A DNA stretch of 31,758 bases from a bacterium UBP6_UBA1196. Its GTDB lineage: Bacteria; UBP6; UBA1177. Position 1 is the first letter of the stretch, and every line of letters begins with the position of its first letter. The stretch covers positions 1-31,758 of the forward strand of contig DBYC01000026.1 in the NCBI GenBank assembly GCA_002310035.1, given 5' to 3'. The notes beneath the pieces were generated by a model. That model was not told where the DNA came from, made no database searches, and worked only from the letters and a program-made list of their open reading frames with translations. Shown piece by piece: positions 1 to 7,600 of this stretch. Both the position numbers and the translations under genes were made by a program.

Positions 1-1007
1 GCCGGAAAACCGAGCGCGATATTTGCTTCGACCGTGTCCATTCCTTCGTCCTGAAGGTGGTAAGCCTTGATCTTGTTTCCGAGACCTATACCCCTGCCCT
101 CCTGACGCAGATAAAGGATGACTCCCCTGCCCTCAGCTTTTATGAGTTCCATTGCGTTCTGAAGCTGGTATCCGCAGTCGCAGCGGATGCTTCCCAGAGC
201 GTCACCGGTAAGACATTCGGAGTGAACGCGGGTAAGAACCGGTTTTCCGTCGGCGATGTCGCCTTTTATCAGAGCGACGTGCTCAAGACCGTCAAGTTTG
301 TTGCGGAAAACTTTGATTTTAAACTCCCCGCCCCAGCGTGTCGGAAGGACTGCGTCCGCGACCTGCTCGATCAGAGACTCGGTCATAAGCCTGTAAGCAA
401 TGATGTTTTCTATCGTGAGGATCGGGAAATCATACTTTTTGGCGATTTCGATAAGCTGCGGCATTCTCGCCATCGTGCCGTCGTCGTTGATTATTTCAAT
501 GAGCGCGCCTGCCGGTTTGAGCCCTGCGAGCTTAGCCAGATCTACTGTCGCTTCGGTGTGCCCTGCCCTCACCAGAACTCCGCCGTTTCTTGCACGAAGC
601 GGATTGATGTGACCGGGCCTGCCTAAATCTTCGGGACGGGTCGATTCGTCTGCAAGAGCGCGTATCGTTGAAGCTCTGTCAAACATCGAAACACCTGTCG
701 TGCAGCCGTGTCCGAGCAGATCAACTGTTACCGTGAAAGGCGTTCCGAGGAGCGAAGTGTTGTTATTCACCTGCATTTCAAGCCCGAGAGCCTTGCAGCG
801 TTCCTCGGTTATCGTCGTGCAGAGAACTCCACGGCCGTTCTTTATCATAAAATTGACAGTTTCCGGTGTGATTTTTTCTGCCGCGACAACAAAATCGCCT
901 TCGTTTTCGCGGTTTTCGTCATCGACAACTATTACGATCCCGCCGTTTCTGAACTGCTCGACGGCTCTTTCAACATTCTTTTTTACATTTTCGGAATCAA
1001 CACTCAC
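1..1007 (-). CDS. ribBA: Bifunctional DHBP synthase / GTP cyclohydrolase II, 3' end cut by window
   Basis: Supplies both precursors of riboflavin: the RibB half converts ribulose 5-phosphate to 3,4-dihydroxy-2-butanone 4-phosphate and the RibA half opens GTP. I translated the minus strand directly. The RibB signature DDENRENEGDF lies near residues 29-39, followed by the HTEATVDLAKLAG segment. The RibA half shows the zinc motif SECLTGDALGSIRCDCG and then LYLRQEGRGIGL. The frame is open to base 1, so the last tens of residues lie outside the window. The start is a GTG at 1007-1005, preceded by AAGGAG at a normal distance; no in-frame ATG is suitably placed. About 336 codons are visible. No FMN riboswitch was recognised in the 141-base leader. 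The identification is secure; only the C-terminus is unseen. Confidence 0.95.
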   Translation of the reverse strand, partial: MSVDSENVKKNVERAVEQFRNGGIVIVVDDENRENEGDFVVAAEKITPETVNFMIKNGRGVLCTTITEERCKALGLEMQVNNNTSLLGTPFTVTVDLLGHGCTTGVSMFDRASTIRALADESTRPEDLGRPGHINPLRARNGGVLVRAGHTEATVDLAKLAGLKPAGALIEIINDDGTMARMPQLIEIAKKYDFPILTIENIIAYRLMTESLIEQVADAVLPTRWGGEFKIKVFRNKLDGLEHVALIKGDIADGKPVLTRVHSECLTGDALGSIRCDCGYQLQNAMELIKAEGRGVILYLRQEGRGIGLGNKIKAYHLQDEGMDTVEANIALGFP

Positions 1008-1036
1008 TTGAGATCTCCTTATACAATACTAATACG

Positions 1037-1050
1037 CGGGATAAATCCCG
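1037..1050. promoter_or_regulatory. Short palindrome in the ribBA leader
   Basis: The sequence CGGGATAAATCCCG has two 6-base arms around a 2-base centre, about 30 bases upstream of the ribBA start. It could be an operator or a small RNA hairpin, or chance. I saw no clear -10/-35 pair beside it. The rest of the leader (1008-1148) shows nothing I can name. Confidence 0.25.
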
Positions 1051-1138
1051 TTTAGTGCGCTTTCCTACACCAACTCCGCGATATTGTCCAGTTTTAACAG
1101 CATTTTTCGCGATATTTTTCTTAAAAATCAGACAAACA

Positions 1139-1160
1139 GCTCTGCTTTTTATTTCAGAGC
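1139..1160 (-). terminator. Possible weak terminator of the lipoprotein gene
   Basis: The arms GCTCTG and CAGAGC form a 6-bp stem with a 10-base loop that contains the stop codon at 1149. Read on the minus strand, a T-rich but interrupted stretch follows. This fits a weak intrinsic terminator before ribBA, but the stem is short. Confidence 0.25.
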
Positions 1161-2072
1161 ATTGGTATTGACTATAACAAAATCAAAAATGCCGTAATTC
1201 GGATTAGGCATTTCTGTATCCTCGTTGTGGTAAAGCTTGTGATCCGGATCGTCAGGACTTATGGTTTCGCTGCCGTAAACATAATATTCGTAACCTTCAG
1301 AAACCACGACCTGACCGTTGCTTACGAGCACAGGCGCATTTTCCCCGATCGTAAATTCAACAGGAGGATAGTAAACATAATCGTAATAAGGTTCATCCAT
1401 CCACGATTCGTTCGTTTCAATACAAACATTTTCACAAGTCGGTATTATTTTCTGTCCGGCACTAATTTCCGGAGCAAGTTTACTTACCCATGTCCCGTTT
1501 TTCACAGCAGCTAACAGTGTGCCGTCTTTGAGTCTTGCAACGGCACAGATACCTGTCGGTTCGTTTCTGAATTCTATAAAGATTTCTCTTTCCAAAGAAA
1601 AAGCATCAAAAAGTTCTTTGTCATAATCGCGAAATTCAATAGAGCATCTGCCTTCACCGCATTCTCCGGAAAGAACACACTTGTTCTCATCGTCACAGGC
1701 GACGTTGTCGACTTTGAAAGAGTCGCATCCGCAGTTGATCTCGACATATCTTGTCGGGTCGTCTTTTACACGGTAGCGGCATCCTTCTCCTCCGAGAGTT
1801 TCCTTCGATTCCTTAGTGCAGATCAGATTGTCCTGATTCACATCTTCATCAGATACATCCTGATTTTCAATATTTTCAGAGTCGCCGTCGGTCTGCTCGG
1901 CATCACCTGTCTGCTCGGAATTTGAACTGTCTTCATCCGCGTTTTCTTGATTTTCTGCTATGCCGTTGTCAGTTTTTTCCGGCTCCTGATCTGTTTTGCT
2001 CTCCTTCTTGTCGCCACAGGCAGCAAAAAGAAAAAGTACTGCAACAAGTGTCAATAACAACGATTTTTTCAT
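1149..2072 (-). CDS. Acidic-linker lipoprotein of unknown function
   Basis: A predicted exported lipoprotein of 307 residues. It opens with MKKSLLL, a hydrophobic run and a lipobox ending at Cys19 (LFAAC). From there to about residue 80 it is almost only Asp, Glu, Asn, Gln, Ser and Thr, a flexible acidic spacer. The globular part has many Cys residues (for example CGCDSF, CDDENKC, CGEGRCS), suggesting disulfides outside the cytoplasm. The ATG at 2072 is preferred over ATGs further upstream because GGAGG precedes it and the signal peptide begins there. It appears monocistronic. I recognise no domain, so its function is unknown; surface or periplasmic location is inferred from the lipobox. Confidence 0.85.
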   Translation of the reverse strand: MKKSLLLTLVAVLFLFAACGDKKESKTDQEPEKTDNGIAENQENADEDSSNSEQTGDAEQTDGDSENIENQDVSDEDVNQDNLICTKESKETLGGEGCRYRVKDDPTRYVEINCGCDSFKVDNVACDDENKCVLSGECGEGRCSIEFRDYDKELFDAFSLEREIFIEFRNEPTGICAVARLKDGTLLAAVKNGTWVSKLAPEISAGQKIIPTCENVCIETNESWMDEPYYDYVYYPPVEFTIGENAPVLVSNGQVVVSEGYEYYVYGSETISPDDPDHKLYHNEDTEMPNPNYGIFDFVIVNTNALK

Positions 2073-2279
2073 AACAACCTCCATAAAGTTCAAAAACCAA
2101 ACAATCATATATTTAGTTACACAAAGTGCCAATTTTTCTGACCCAAAACAAAAATTTCTTGCCTTGTTTTATGCAAGTTTTTAATATTTCACAAAAATAT
2201 TTAAATTTTTATTCAATTTAAATTTGATATTTTTCAAAATACCGATAAAATCAAGTGTTTTATTTGGAGGAGAAAAAAC

Positions 2280-2614
2280 ATGGAAGAAAAAGCTAATCAA
2301 CTTGAAATAATTGGAAAAAATGGAATAGAGGTCAGCAGCTCGACAATAAGCGGACTTATTTATGTTATCAGAGACAAGCCTGTCCTGCTTGATCAGGATT
2401 TAGCCATGCTTTATCAGGTTGAAACAGGTGCTTTAAACCGTGCTGTAAATCCATGCTCTCAGCAATACTCCAGAGTGATGTCTTTAGACCGTGAAACTGT
2501 TTATCATATCGGAGCATCAATAAAAGATGCCGGAAAAAATGTTTCGGGATTTCATTGTGGCATGATTCAGGAACAATCGCCAATTTGTTGGAAAGACTGA
2601 TGAAAATATTGTAA
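2280..2614 (+). pseudogene. Decayed ORF6N-domain gene with deletions and a frameshift
   Basis: The start is sound: GGAGGAG precedes ATG 2280, and the first ~58 codons read as an ORF6N DNA-binding domain (IYVIRDKPVLLDQDLAMLYQ, then ALNRAVN). Homology then jumps. In another frame, 2453-2479 reads MLSAILQSD, which matches the MLTSVLHTD segment of the intact paralogue at 4944-5942. From about 2486 the first frame resumes with LDRETVYHIGASIKDAG, matching the paralogue C-terminus. A run of six A near 2532-2537 is one base short. Restoring it gives KKCFGISLWHDSGTIANLL and so on, to a TAA at 2612-2614 in the corrected frame. The uncorrected frame ends at 2600. So three blocks of an ORF6N protein remain, joined by deletions, plus one indel. 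Loss of function is inferred; a short N-terminal DNA-binding peptide could still be made. Confidence 0.8.
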
Positions 2615-2784
2615 TCGAAAAACAAATCCTGTTTTTCTCCTTCAAACGCCCTAAGCAACGATCATCTTATCGAAACAAAAGTTTCGGTTTTTGACGAAGA
2701 CGAGGAATCGAAATAGCCTGAAAAGCGTCAAGCAAGCGTCGGATTACTTGAAAACAAGGCATATTTAAACCTACATTCTTAAGA
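2615..2784 (+). other. Short intergenic stretch with a possible gene-end remnant
   Basis: In the same frame as the corrected pseudogene, bases 2654-2716 read SNDHLIETKVSVFDEDEESK and a TAG, which looks like an acidic protein C-terminus with no gene attached. Bases 2746-2759 (ACTTGAAAACAAGG) recur exactly at 4912-4925. I cannot assign the remnant to a family, and it could be chance. Confidence 0.3.
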
Positions 2785-4314
2785 TTATTCCTCAAGCGGG
2801 CAAATTCCAGTTTCTGTACAATAACACTCCAAATCTCTGATTATCGCATTCGGTCGTGTTATGCGTTTCCATAAGTGCCACTTCCCCCAGAAGACATTGT
2901 AGCCCATCAACTCATCTCCGTGGGTGGCAAATGTCGAATCCGCCGGGCAATATGTCTTTTTCTTGTCAAAACGATAGAAACAGCCGATAACATCAACTGT
3001 TCCATCAGATAAAGTGAAGAATTCCTGATATGAAATCTTATTACCTTTCAACATGTCTATTTCCTGGCTGTATGCTGTTTCTTTGCTGTTTTCTATGTTA
3101 TATTCTGTATACTTCGGATTTTTCAAATCACGCAGATCAACTTCGACAAAAATCTGTTTCCTGTAAACATTGTAGACAACGCGGTATTCATTTTCGATGT
3201 CAATTCTCGGGCTGTGACCAAGTTCTTCATTGCCGGATTCATCCTTGCGGTTAAGTTTGAAGCACTCGTCAATGTGTTTAGGATATTTGCGTAGATCGCA
3301 GTAATAAAGTTCACGGTTGTTGGTGATGAAAGTCAGGTGGTCTCCGACGATGTTGCCCTCTCCTGCAATATTTTCTATTCCTGAAAGTTCGTGCCATTCC
3401 CAGTTTTTTGAGGAAGCATAAACCGTTTTACCACTACTAAGACGCAGTAAAGTCCAGTTTTTCCCGGCAAAAGGCGGAGCATAAAAAGTATCTTTAAACT
3501 CATGATTATTACGGATCAATTCATAAAAATAGCCGTTTTCCGTTCTTAAAACAGAGACCGTAAAAGATTTGAAAGTGTCAGGATATAAACCGGGATAACT
3601 GTCATAAACTTCAGTGATATATCGACCCTCATTAAAAGATAACAGTTTTGATTGTCCGATAGTTGTGTATTCATCTTTTTCAGGATCATATTCAACTATC
3701 ATGTTGCTGTGCAGGAAGCGCATTCCGGCAACTCCGTCATACATACCGTGTAACCAATTTGCCAGCATACTGGCTGAAAATTCATTTACAGTAAGCAACC
3801 TGTCACAACTGCTGATAAAAGTGCCCAGTTCAGCCTTTGTTTTTGCATGCATGTCCGGCAGTTTGCACGGCCACGGATAGCAGGAACGTTCTTTTGTCTG
3901 GTTCGGGTCTTTATCCTGTTCTTTCAAATAGGCTTGCTGCTCTTCCCAATTTTCCCAATCCCAGATGTTGCGGACGCATTGCGGATCGTTTTCAGTCGGA
4001 GTGTCGCAGCCCGGGCGGCAGAAAGTCGGTTTTCCGTTTGCATCTTTGAACGGAAAGGGGGTTTTGATAGTGTTTTCGTTGTAGCGAAGATCGAGGCATT
4101 CAACAGTTGCAGGTGTGTCGGCATCCGGTGTTTCATCAAAATCATCAATAAAATCAAAATCTTCTTCTGAATCCACATCGTCATCGGCAATGCTTTCTGA
4201 GTCATCGGTATCGGAGTCAGGAATTATGTCGGAATCTGCAGAAGAGCGCGAGGAGGAACAGGAAACGAGGAAAAACAATGCAATAAAAAGTATAATTATT
4301 GAATTTTTCTGCAT
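2785..4314 (-). CDS. Large acidic-linker lipoprotein of unknown function
   Basis: A predicted lipoprotein of 509 residues. The signal peptide MQKNSIIILFIALFFLVSC places the lipidated Cys at 19. An acidic spacer of Asp, Ser, Glu and Thr follows to about residue 65. The rest is globular and soluble, with paired Cys (for example CRPGCDTPTENDPQC, CYPWPCKLPD and CYCTETGIC at the end) that suggest disulfide bonds. Aromatic-rich repeated strands suggest a beta-rich, possibly propeller-like fold, but I did not detect a defined repeat. The start at 4314 has GGAGGG just upstream; an ATG eight codons earlier lacks this. It has the same design as the lipoproteins at 1149-2072 and 25856-27055. Function unknown. 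Confidence 0.85.
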   Translation of the reverse strand: MQKNSIIILFIALFFLVSCSSSRSSADSDIIPDSDTDDSESIADDDVDSEEDFDFIDDFDETPDADTPATVECLDLRYNENTIKTPFPFKDANGKPTFCRPGCDTPTENDPQCVRNIWDWENWEEQQAYLKEQDKDPNQTKERSCYPWPCKLPDMHAKTKAELGTFISSCDRLLTVNEFSASMLANWLHGMYDGVAGMRFLHSNMIVEYDPEKDEYTTIGQSKLLSFNEGRYITEVYDSYPGLYPDTFKSFTVSVLRTENGYFYELIRNNHEFKDTFYAPPFAGKNWTLLRLSSGKTVYASSKNWEWHELSGIENIAGEGNIVGDHLTFITNNRELYYCDLRKYPKHIDECFKLNRKDESGNEELGHSPRIDIENEYRVVYNVYRKQIFVEVDLRDLKNPKYTEYNIENSKETAYSQEIDMLKGNKISYQEFFTLSDGTVDVIGCFYRFDKKKTYCPADSTFATHGDELMGYNVFWGKWHLWKRITRPNAIIRDLECYCTETGICPLEE

Positions 4315-4366
4315 TTTGCCCTCCGTTGAAATGAACATTATCCCGACACAGCGTCAGGGTTTGGAA

Positions 4367-4633
4367 TCAGTTTTCCTTATCCTTGAAGCGGACTTCACCG
4401 CCATGGAAGTCTTTCCAGAAATTCACAAATTCAAAATAGTAAATCTGCATAGCGGAAAAAATGCGGGACAAATCTTTCTCAGCAATACGCCCTTTGTTGT
4501 GAGCCAGCTGGAACGAACCGCTGGAAAGCACCCAGACTTTTGTGTCATTTTCCGTGGGATTTCCTTTCGTTATGTGGAAATGAATCGGCTCGTTTTTTCT
4601 AATTCGACCAGAAATACGAAGAAATTCAGGCAT
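4367..4633 (-). CDS. DUF4160 family small protein
   Basis: An 88-residue protein starting MPEFLRISG with the family's characteristic HFH near residues 18-20 (EPIHFHITKG), then a variable strand, an IAEKDLSRI helix and a final FWKDFHGG. Length and order of elements fit DUF4160. Members are often found in two-gene units with a small partner such as DUF2442 and are suspected to be toxin-antitoxin-like; no activity is established that I can name. Its ATG shares one base with the stop of the upstream 76-residue gene (TAATG), so translation is probably coupled. A 52-base gap separates it from the lipoprotein downstream. The family call is fairly secure; the role is inference. Confidence 0.7.
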   Translation of the reverse strand: MPEFLRISGRIRKNEPIHFHITKGNPTENDTKVWVLSSGSFQLAHNKGRIAEKDLSRIFSAMQIYYFEFVNFWKDFHGGEVRFKDKEN

Positions 4634-4863
4634 TATGCACTCTCCAGAGAATCAAGCGAACGGAATGTCGTGATTGCCGGATAAATCTTTTTGAGATATT
4701 CCTTGAAAAAATCGTTCTTTTCGGAATCGAAGTTGGAATGAATTACGGTTCCGTCGTTTCCCAGCAACACAGCTTTTGCCGTGCTGCATTCTTCGAAGCA
4801 GACATCGTTATCGGTATAAGTAATCAATATCCCGTCTTTTTCACAGAATTCCTTTCGCATCAT
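4633..4863 (-). CDS. Small partner protein of the DUF4160 gene, unknown
   Basis: A 76-residue acidic protein with no domain I recognise. It has a beta-rich first half (ILITYTDNDVCFEE, AKAVLLGNDGTVI) and a helical tail (NDFFKEYLKKIYP). The start at 4863 is chosen because GGAGGAG lies nine bases upstream; a second ATG follows directly, and an ATG seven codons earlier falls within the ribosome binding site. It is first in a two-gene unit with DUF4160, linked by a TAATG overlap and driven by the promoter at 4896-4923. The order (small acidic protein first, DUF4160 second) resembles antitoxin-toxin operons, but this is only an analogy. Confidence 0.7.
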   Translation of the reverse strand: MMRKEFCEKDGILITYTDNDVCFEECSTAKAVLLGNDGTVIHSNFDSEKNDFFKEYLKKIYPAITTFRSLDSLESA

Positions 4864-4895
4864 GCTAAAATCTCCTCCCATCAAAAAACCTGAGA

Positions 4896-4923
4896 ATTAT
4901 AGCAGAAAAACACTTGAAAACAA
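4896..4923 (-). promoter_or_regulatory. Sigma70-like promoter of the DUF4160 pair
   Basis: On the minus strand TTGTTT (4923-4918) is followed after 16 bases by TATAAT (4901-4896), with a TGC just before it as an extended -10. The predicted start is some 20 bases upstream of the ribosome binding site of the 76-residue gene. The -35 overlaps the palindrome CTTGAAAACAAG (4913-4924). Confidence 0.6.
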
Positions 4924-4943
4924 GGGGTTGTTGGTAAGACTCT

Positions 4944-5942
4944 CTACGACAACACAAGTTCCTTGTTCAAAAGCAGTGATTCCAATGTCGTTTTATAGTC
5001 GGCAACTCCTTTGATTTCGGTGATTGTAGTGATTCTGCGCCCTGCGTCCTTACTGCTTGCGCCGCAGAGATAGAGCTTTTCAGTTTTTCTGCCGAAATCA
5101 ACGGCGATATAGCGGTCATGGATTCTGTTTGACGAAGTGATGAATTTGATTTTGACATCGGGATATTCTGCCTGAAAATCGTTGTATTCCGAAAGTTTGA
5201 GAGGAGTTTTGCCTTTATTGTCGCTTATAATCGTTATCTGAACGCCGTTTTTCGTGTGGGCAAGATGATGTAAAGTCTTCAATCCGATGTAGTCATCAAT
5301 CACGATGACGCTTTTTTCCGCTTTTTCATATATTTTCTGGTATGCGAGATCGGCTTTGAAAGGCTCTCCGTCAAGAATCAGGATTTCGTCGCTGTCGATT
5401 CCTGTGTCGAAAAGCTTCATAAAATCAGAAAGTTCGTCTTTTGAAACCATGTTTTCTTCGACATTCTGGACTCTTTCGGAAAGTTGTTCCTGCTTGTGCT
5501 GTAGCAGTTTCAGCTCTTCGTAAGGAATCAGCGGTGTGTTCTGCCGGATATAGTGCGCGACTTCGACAAAAACTTTTACAATGATTATGCCCGCTTCAAT
5601 GGCTCTGTCTGTGTGAAGAACCGAAGTCAGCATCGAAACCCCGTGTTCTGTATAAACATACGGCAGATATTTGGAATATTTGCCCTGTTCCAATTCTAAG
5701 ATGCCAGTTTGGCATCTTAGAATTTCGTGATACTCGTCTCTTGTAATCTGGAAGCAGAATTCCTGGGGAAATCTCTTGATATTACGCTTCATTGCTCTGT
5801 TCATGGCACCGGTGTCCACTCCGAAATACGTAGCAATATCTTTGTCAAGCATTACGCGCATTCCACGGATTTCGTAAATCTGTGTTTTTACTTTGTTTTT
5901 ATCTATAGGCTCAAATATTGTCAACTCATTCTCGGTAATCAA
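4944..5942 (-). CDS. ORF6N DNA-binding protein with phospholipase-D-like C-terminal domain
   Basis: About 332 residues. Residues ~18-110 form an ORF6N (KilA-N-related) domain: YEIRGMRVMLDKDIATYFGV, AMNRAMKRNIKRFP, and YLPYVYTEHGVSMLTSVL. A coiled linker (KLLQHKQEQLSERVQNVEE) follows. The last third looks like a phospholipase-D-type fold ending in IHDRYIAVDF and LYLCGASSKDAG. HDRYIAVD fits HxK(x)4D with Arg in place of Lys. Such proteins are common in prophages and mobile pockets and are thought to be regulators or effectors. The start is uncertain. The longest frame opens at a TTG at 5954 with no ribosome site, whereas the TTG at 5942 has GGAG six bases upstream, so I use 5942. It is a close relative of the pseudogene at 2280-2614. 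The gene contains a perfect palindrome at 5692-5724. Confidence 0.85.
   Translation of the reverse strand: MITENELTIFEPIDKNKVKTQIYEIRGMRVMLDKDIATYFGVDTGAMNRAMKRNIKRFPQEFCFQITRDEYHEILRCQTGILELEQGKYSKYLPYVYTEHGVSMLTSVLHTDRAIEAGIIIVKVFVEVAHYIRQNTPLIPYEELKLLQHKQEQLSERVQNVEENMVSKDELSDFMKLFDTGIDSDEILILDGEPFKADLAYQKIYEKAEKSVIVIDDYIGLKTLHHLAHTKNGVQITIISDNKGKTPLKLSEYNDFQAEYPDVKIKFITSSNRIHDRYIAVDFGRKTEKLYLCGASSKDAGRRITTITEIKGVADYKTTLESLLLNKELVLS
5692..5724. repeat. Perfect 15-bp inverted repeat inside the ORF6N gene
   Basis: The arm AATTCTAAGATGCCA (5692-5706) is repeated in exact reverse complement (5710-5724) around a GTT spacer. It lies in the part of the gene encoding ILRCQTGILEL, between the ORF6N core and the YTEHG motif. 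In mRNA it would form a strong hairpin; in DNA it could be a cruciform or a recombination site. Confidence 0.9.
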
Positions 5943-6052
5943 TTTCAACTCCAAAGGGCGATTTGTTACTTGATATTTTACGCTACAATAATTTTAAATC
6001 AAATATTTATAACGTATTTCGATTTGTATTTGCGAAATATTTTTTGTTTAAA

Positions 6053-6892
6053 TTAAAATTTTTCTTCCTTCCTGTAAAGCAGAAAGTATGCTCCGCAGAA
6101 TGTTAGCACAGCCGTTGCGCCGACAATCCCTTCAAGGGCAATGTCGGAGAGAGTGAAAACCTTGAACACTGCCATGGCGGCAATAAAATCCATCACTGTA
6201 TGCAGCAGTATCGCAAGCGGATAGAGCCAAAGTTTATTTTTCTCACGGCAGGCATAGAAGACAATTATCGAAAGACCGATATGGAACATCACGGCAAAAA
6301 CACGTTCCGCCACGCTCATTCCGAGATTTGCGATGGAAAACGCCGCCAGCTGATCCGCCAGTTTATAGAGAGAATCGACATTTTCCGGTGCCTTGGACAT
6401 GACCTGACTGACCACTGTTCCGAATGTTCCGCTATTGATCATAAAGGCATAAACAAGATATGTGACGGAAGTCGCTCCGACGATAAGCATGACTTCAAAA
6501 CAGCCGTGGCCTATTCCGTAAGAAACGGCAGTTTCCTTATTCTTTCTGTTTTTGAGCAGTGTCTTGAATGCAATAAGCCGCCCGGTCTCTTCAAAAAGTC
6601 CAGGGAAAAGTCCTGCCATAAAAGCCAGTAAGACCGGATGCGCATTTATAAAGCGGCTTGCGGCATGCTGCGTGAGTCCCATCGCGTCGGGAAAGAGCAG
6701 CAGATTCTGGATCGGTTTTTCCAGAACAAGCGCGAAGAGAAGAAAAGTCGCCGCACCGATAATAACTGTCGAGAATTTCTCCTTTTTTCTTATTGTCCAT
6801 GCAATCGCGATCACAAGCGGAAAAAGTATCATAAGAACCGTTTGCGATGTAAGAAGAATTATCTGTTCAGTCCCTATTTTAGCGAATTCCAT
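6053..6892 (-). CDS. YhfC-family (DUF2324) intramembrane metalloprotease-like protein
   Basis: A 279-residue polytopic membrane protein with about seven or eight hydrophobic segments. Conserved polar motifs sit inside membrane segments: EETGR at 101-105, GIGHGCFE at 126-133 and the late His residues in MFHIGLS and LLHTVMD. This pattern matches the YhfC family, related to the CPBP/PrsW-type putative membrane proteases, in which the Glu and His residues are expected to bind a metal. No substrate is known to me. The start at 6892 has GAGG eight bases upstream. It is the last gene of the tRNA-tamB-xerD-ispD unit, 15 bases after ispD. The fold assignment is firm; proteolytic activity is inferred. 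Confidence 0.8.
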   Translation of the reverse strand: MEFAKIGTEQIILLTSQTVLMILFPLVIAIAWTIRKKEKFSTVIIGAATFLLFALVLEKPIQNLLLFPDAMGLTQHAASRFINAHPVLLAFMAGLFPGLFEETGRLIAFKTLLKNRKNKETAVSYGIGHGCFEVMLIVGATSVTYLVYAFMINSGTFGTVVSQVMSKAPENVDSLYKLADQLAAFSIANLGMSVAERVFAVMFHIGLSIIVFYACREKNKLWLYPLAILLHTVMDFIAAMAVFKVFTLSDIALEGIVGATAVLTFCGAYFLLYRKEEKF

Positions 6893-6907
6893 GATCTGAC
6901 CTCTTGG

Positions 6908-7600
6908 TTATTCCTTTTCCGCGATTATTCCGGCGAGAGCGATATCTTCGGGGTAAGTTATTTTGATGTTTGTCCTCTCTCCTTCGACTATGCGGATGTC
7001 GGCAAGGCCGTATTTGAAAACGATCCCGCAGTCGTCGGTCGCCCCTGCGAAGCCGTCTTTTCTGGCGTTTGCGTGGGCTTTTTTTATGACACTTGCCCTG
7101 AATCCCTGCGGAGTCTGGACCTGCATCATGCGGCTTCTGTCTGTGGTTGCCGCCATTTTTCCGTTTTCAGCTTCGATTATGGTATCAGTCGCTTTGATCG
7201 CGGTGTGGACGGCATCGGATGAATCAAGAGCTGAAATGCAATCGTCGATAATTCTTTGTGAAACGAATGGTCTCGCCGCGTCATGAATAAGGACTTTTGC
7301 GTCATCTTCAGCGATTTCCCCTACTCCGATCGAGGAACTTTCAGCTCTGACCGCTCCTCCCGGAACGATTTTTGTCACTTTTTTGAAGCCTGAATTCTTA
7401 ACTATTTCAGTGATTTCTTCTATGCAGACAGGTTCCGAGACCACGATTATCTCATCGATCCCGCTGTTTTTTTCAAACGCTTCGATGCTGCGCCCGACTA
7501 TGGTTTTTCCGGCAATTTCAATGAATTGTTTCGGGAAACCGCAGTTCATCCGCTCCCCTTTTCCCGAAGCCAAGATCACGGCGTAAACTTTTCTACTCAT
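6908..7600 (-). CDS. ispD: 2-C-methyl-D-erythritol 4-phosphate cytidylyltransferase (IspD/TarI family)
   Basis: Transfers CMP from CTP to a sugar or polyol phosphate; in IspD this makes CDP-methylerythritol for isoprenoid synthesis. The 230-residue protein has the nucleotide-binding opening AVILASGKGERM (residues 7-18), PKQFIEIAGK, HDAARPF (106-112), VQTPQGF (161-167), and NIKITYPED near the end. Length fits the family. TarI (CDP-ribitol synthesis) is a near relative, and the PKQF and NIKIT segments occur in both. IspD is preferred because no teichoic acid or polyol genes are nearby. The ATG at 7600 overlaps the xerD stop by eight bases and has GAGG upstream; a TTG five codons earlier is less likely. 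It is tightly coupled to xerD. Confidence 0.75.
   Translation of the reverse strand: MSRKVYAVILASGKGERMNCGFPKQFIEIAGKTIVGRSIEAFEKNSGIDEIIVVSEPVCIEEITEIVKNSGFKKVTKIVPGGAVRAESSSIGVGEIAEDDAKVLIHDAARPFVSQRIIDDCISALDSSDAVHTAIKATDTIIEAENGKMAATTDRSRMMQVQTPQGFRASVIKKAHANARKDGFAGATDDCGIVFKYGLADIRIVEGERTNIKITYPEDIALAGIIAEKE

Noticed and set aside
57..1055. Plus-strand open frames over ribBA
   Set aside because: The minus strand encodes conserved RibB and RibA motifs throughout; the plus frames are shadows.
3614..4205. Short frames on either strand inside the large lipoprotein gene
   Set aside because: No family features, and they lie in other frames of a gene with a signal peptide and ribosome site.
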